In this document: positions 63,591 through 64,000 of the stretch, in pieces
How the letters are laid out: every line of letters starts with the position of its first letter
Position numbering within the stretch: position 1 is the stretch's first letter
Source: Cristatella mucedo
Taxonomy: Eukaryota > Bryozoa > Phylactolaemata > Cristatellidae
Direction: 5' to 3'
Length of the DNA: 64,000 bases
Assembly (NCBI GenBank): GCA_009760855.2
Contig: WPIO01000105.1
Coordinates: 476,501 to 540,500 of the forward strand
Notes under the pieces: model-generated
Seen by the model: the letters and a program-made list of their open reading frames with translations, nothing else
Told to the model about the DNA's origin: nothing
Database searches by the model: none
Made by a program: the position numbers and the translations under genes

Positions 63591-64000
63591 CTCTTAGGAA
63601 TGCAGAAATGGGTAGAGTATCCCAGCCTGCTTTGCTCCATCTTTCGGCAGCTTTTAATACTATCGAGCACCGAGTCTTCCTTGAGCGCCTCTCATCTCGC
63701 CTGGGCATCACCGGCACTGCATTGCAATGGCTCAGGTCCTATCTCAGTGGGAGACTCCAGAGTATTGATCTGAATGGACGAAAAGCATTCGAGGTACCTC
63801 TGAAATATGGGGTACCTCATGGCTCCATCATGCTTGGTCCTGTTCTTTTCATTGTTTATACACTCCCTCTTGCCGATGTGATTGCCAAGCACAATCTGGG
63901 CTTTCACTTCCATGTGGATGACACTCAGTTGTACCTTTGCTTTGATCCCTCCCAGCCCTCGAGCACGTCGAATTCTCTCAACTCCCTTGCTGCATGTATT
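63591..64000 (+). mobile_element. LINE family A RT fragment, runs off the window
   Basis: Open frame through LLRNAEMGRVSQPALLHLSA, GTALQWLRSYLSGRLQ, YGVPHGSIMLGPVLF and FHFHVDDTQLYLCFD. The second motif keeps its aspartate pair (VDD) and the stop seen in the other two long copies is absent, but the first motif reads LHLSAAFN, losing the catalytic Asp. Confidence 0.85.

Overview
This is a eukaryotic nuclear window from an invertebrate animal. It has long repeat-filled introns, GT-AG splice signals, non-LTR retrotransposons with (ATT)n tails, tRNA-derived SINEs, DNA-transposon fossils and very large simple repeats. No bacterial or organellar feature is visible. I cannot name the species; a spiralian or other marine or flatworm-like invertebrate would fit.

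The one host gene I can identify runs on the minus strand across most of the window. It is a LATS/Warts homologue, the NDR-family kinase of the Hippo pathway. Four separated open segments match the LATS protein in the right order: an N-terminal exon (46,989-47,327, two conserved helix-like motifs); an exon with a PPxY motif (24,678-24,978); a larger exon with a second PPxY motif (6,175-6,768); and an exon with the PIPERK motif and the start of the MOB1-binding region (3,618-4,048). The chosen splice sites keep one reading frame, about 555 codons over 43.7 kb. The kinase domain must lie beyond the left edge. No UBA-coding exon was found.

Intron 1 (about 22 kb) and intron 2 (about 18 kb) are crowded with repeats. 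Family A, a CR1/L2-like LINE, has more than a dozen copies, two of them 2.6-2.9 kb long and sharing the same disabling lesions. Family B is a second LINE with an (ACATT)n tail. SINE family 1 shares its 3' end with LINE A; SINE family 2 has a different body and tail. There is also a pogo/Tigger-like MITE with TA duplications, a decayed Ty3/gypsy reverse transcriptase piece, and large arrays of GA, CA, GGA, AT and a 9-bp GACAGACAA minisatellite.

Right of 47.4 kb lies the 5' side of LATS: a GC- and CpG-rich stretch interrupted by GA tracts (candidate promoter or leader), an AT-rich stretch with old repeats, LINE A and SINE copies, a 1.2 kb GA-rich block, GC-rich sequence without a recognisable gene, a broken Tc1-like transposase (60.2-61.4 kb), and a LINE A reverse transcriptase fragment running off the right end.
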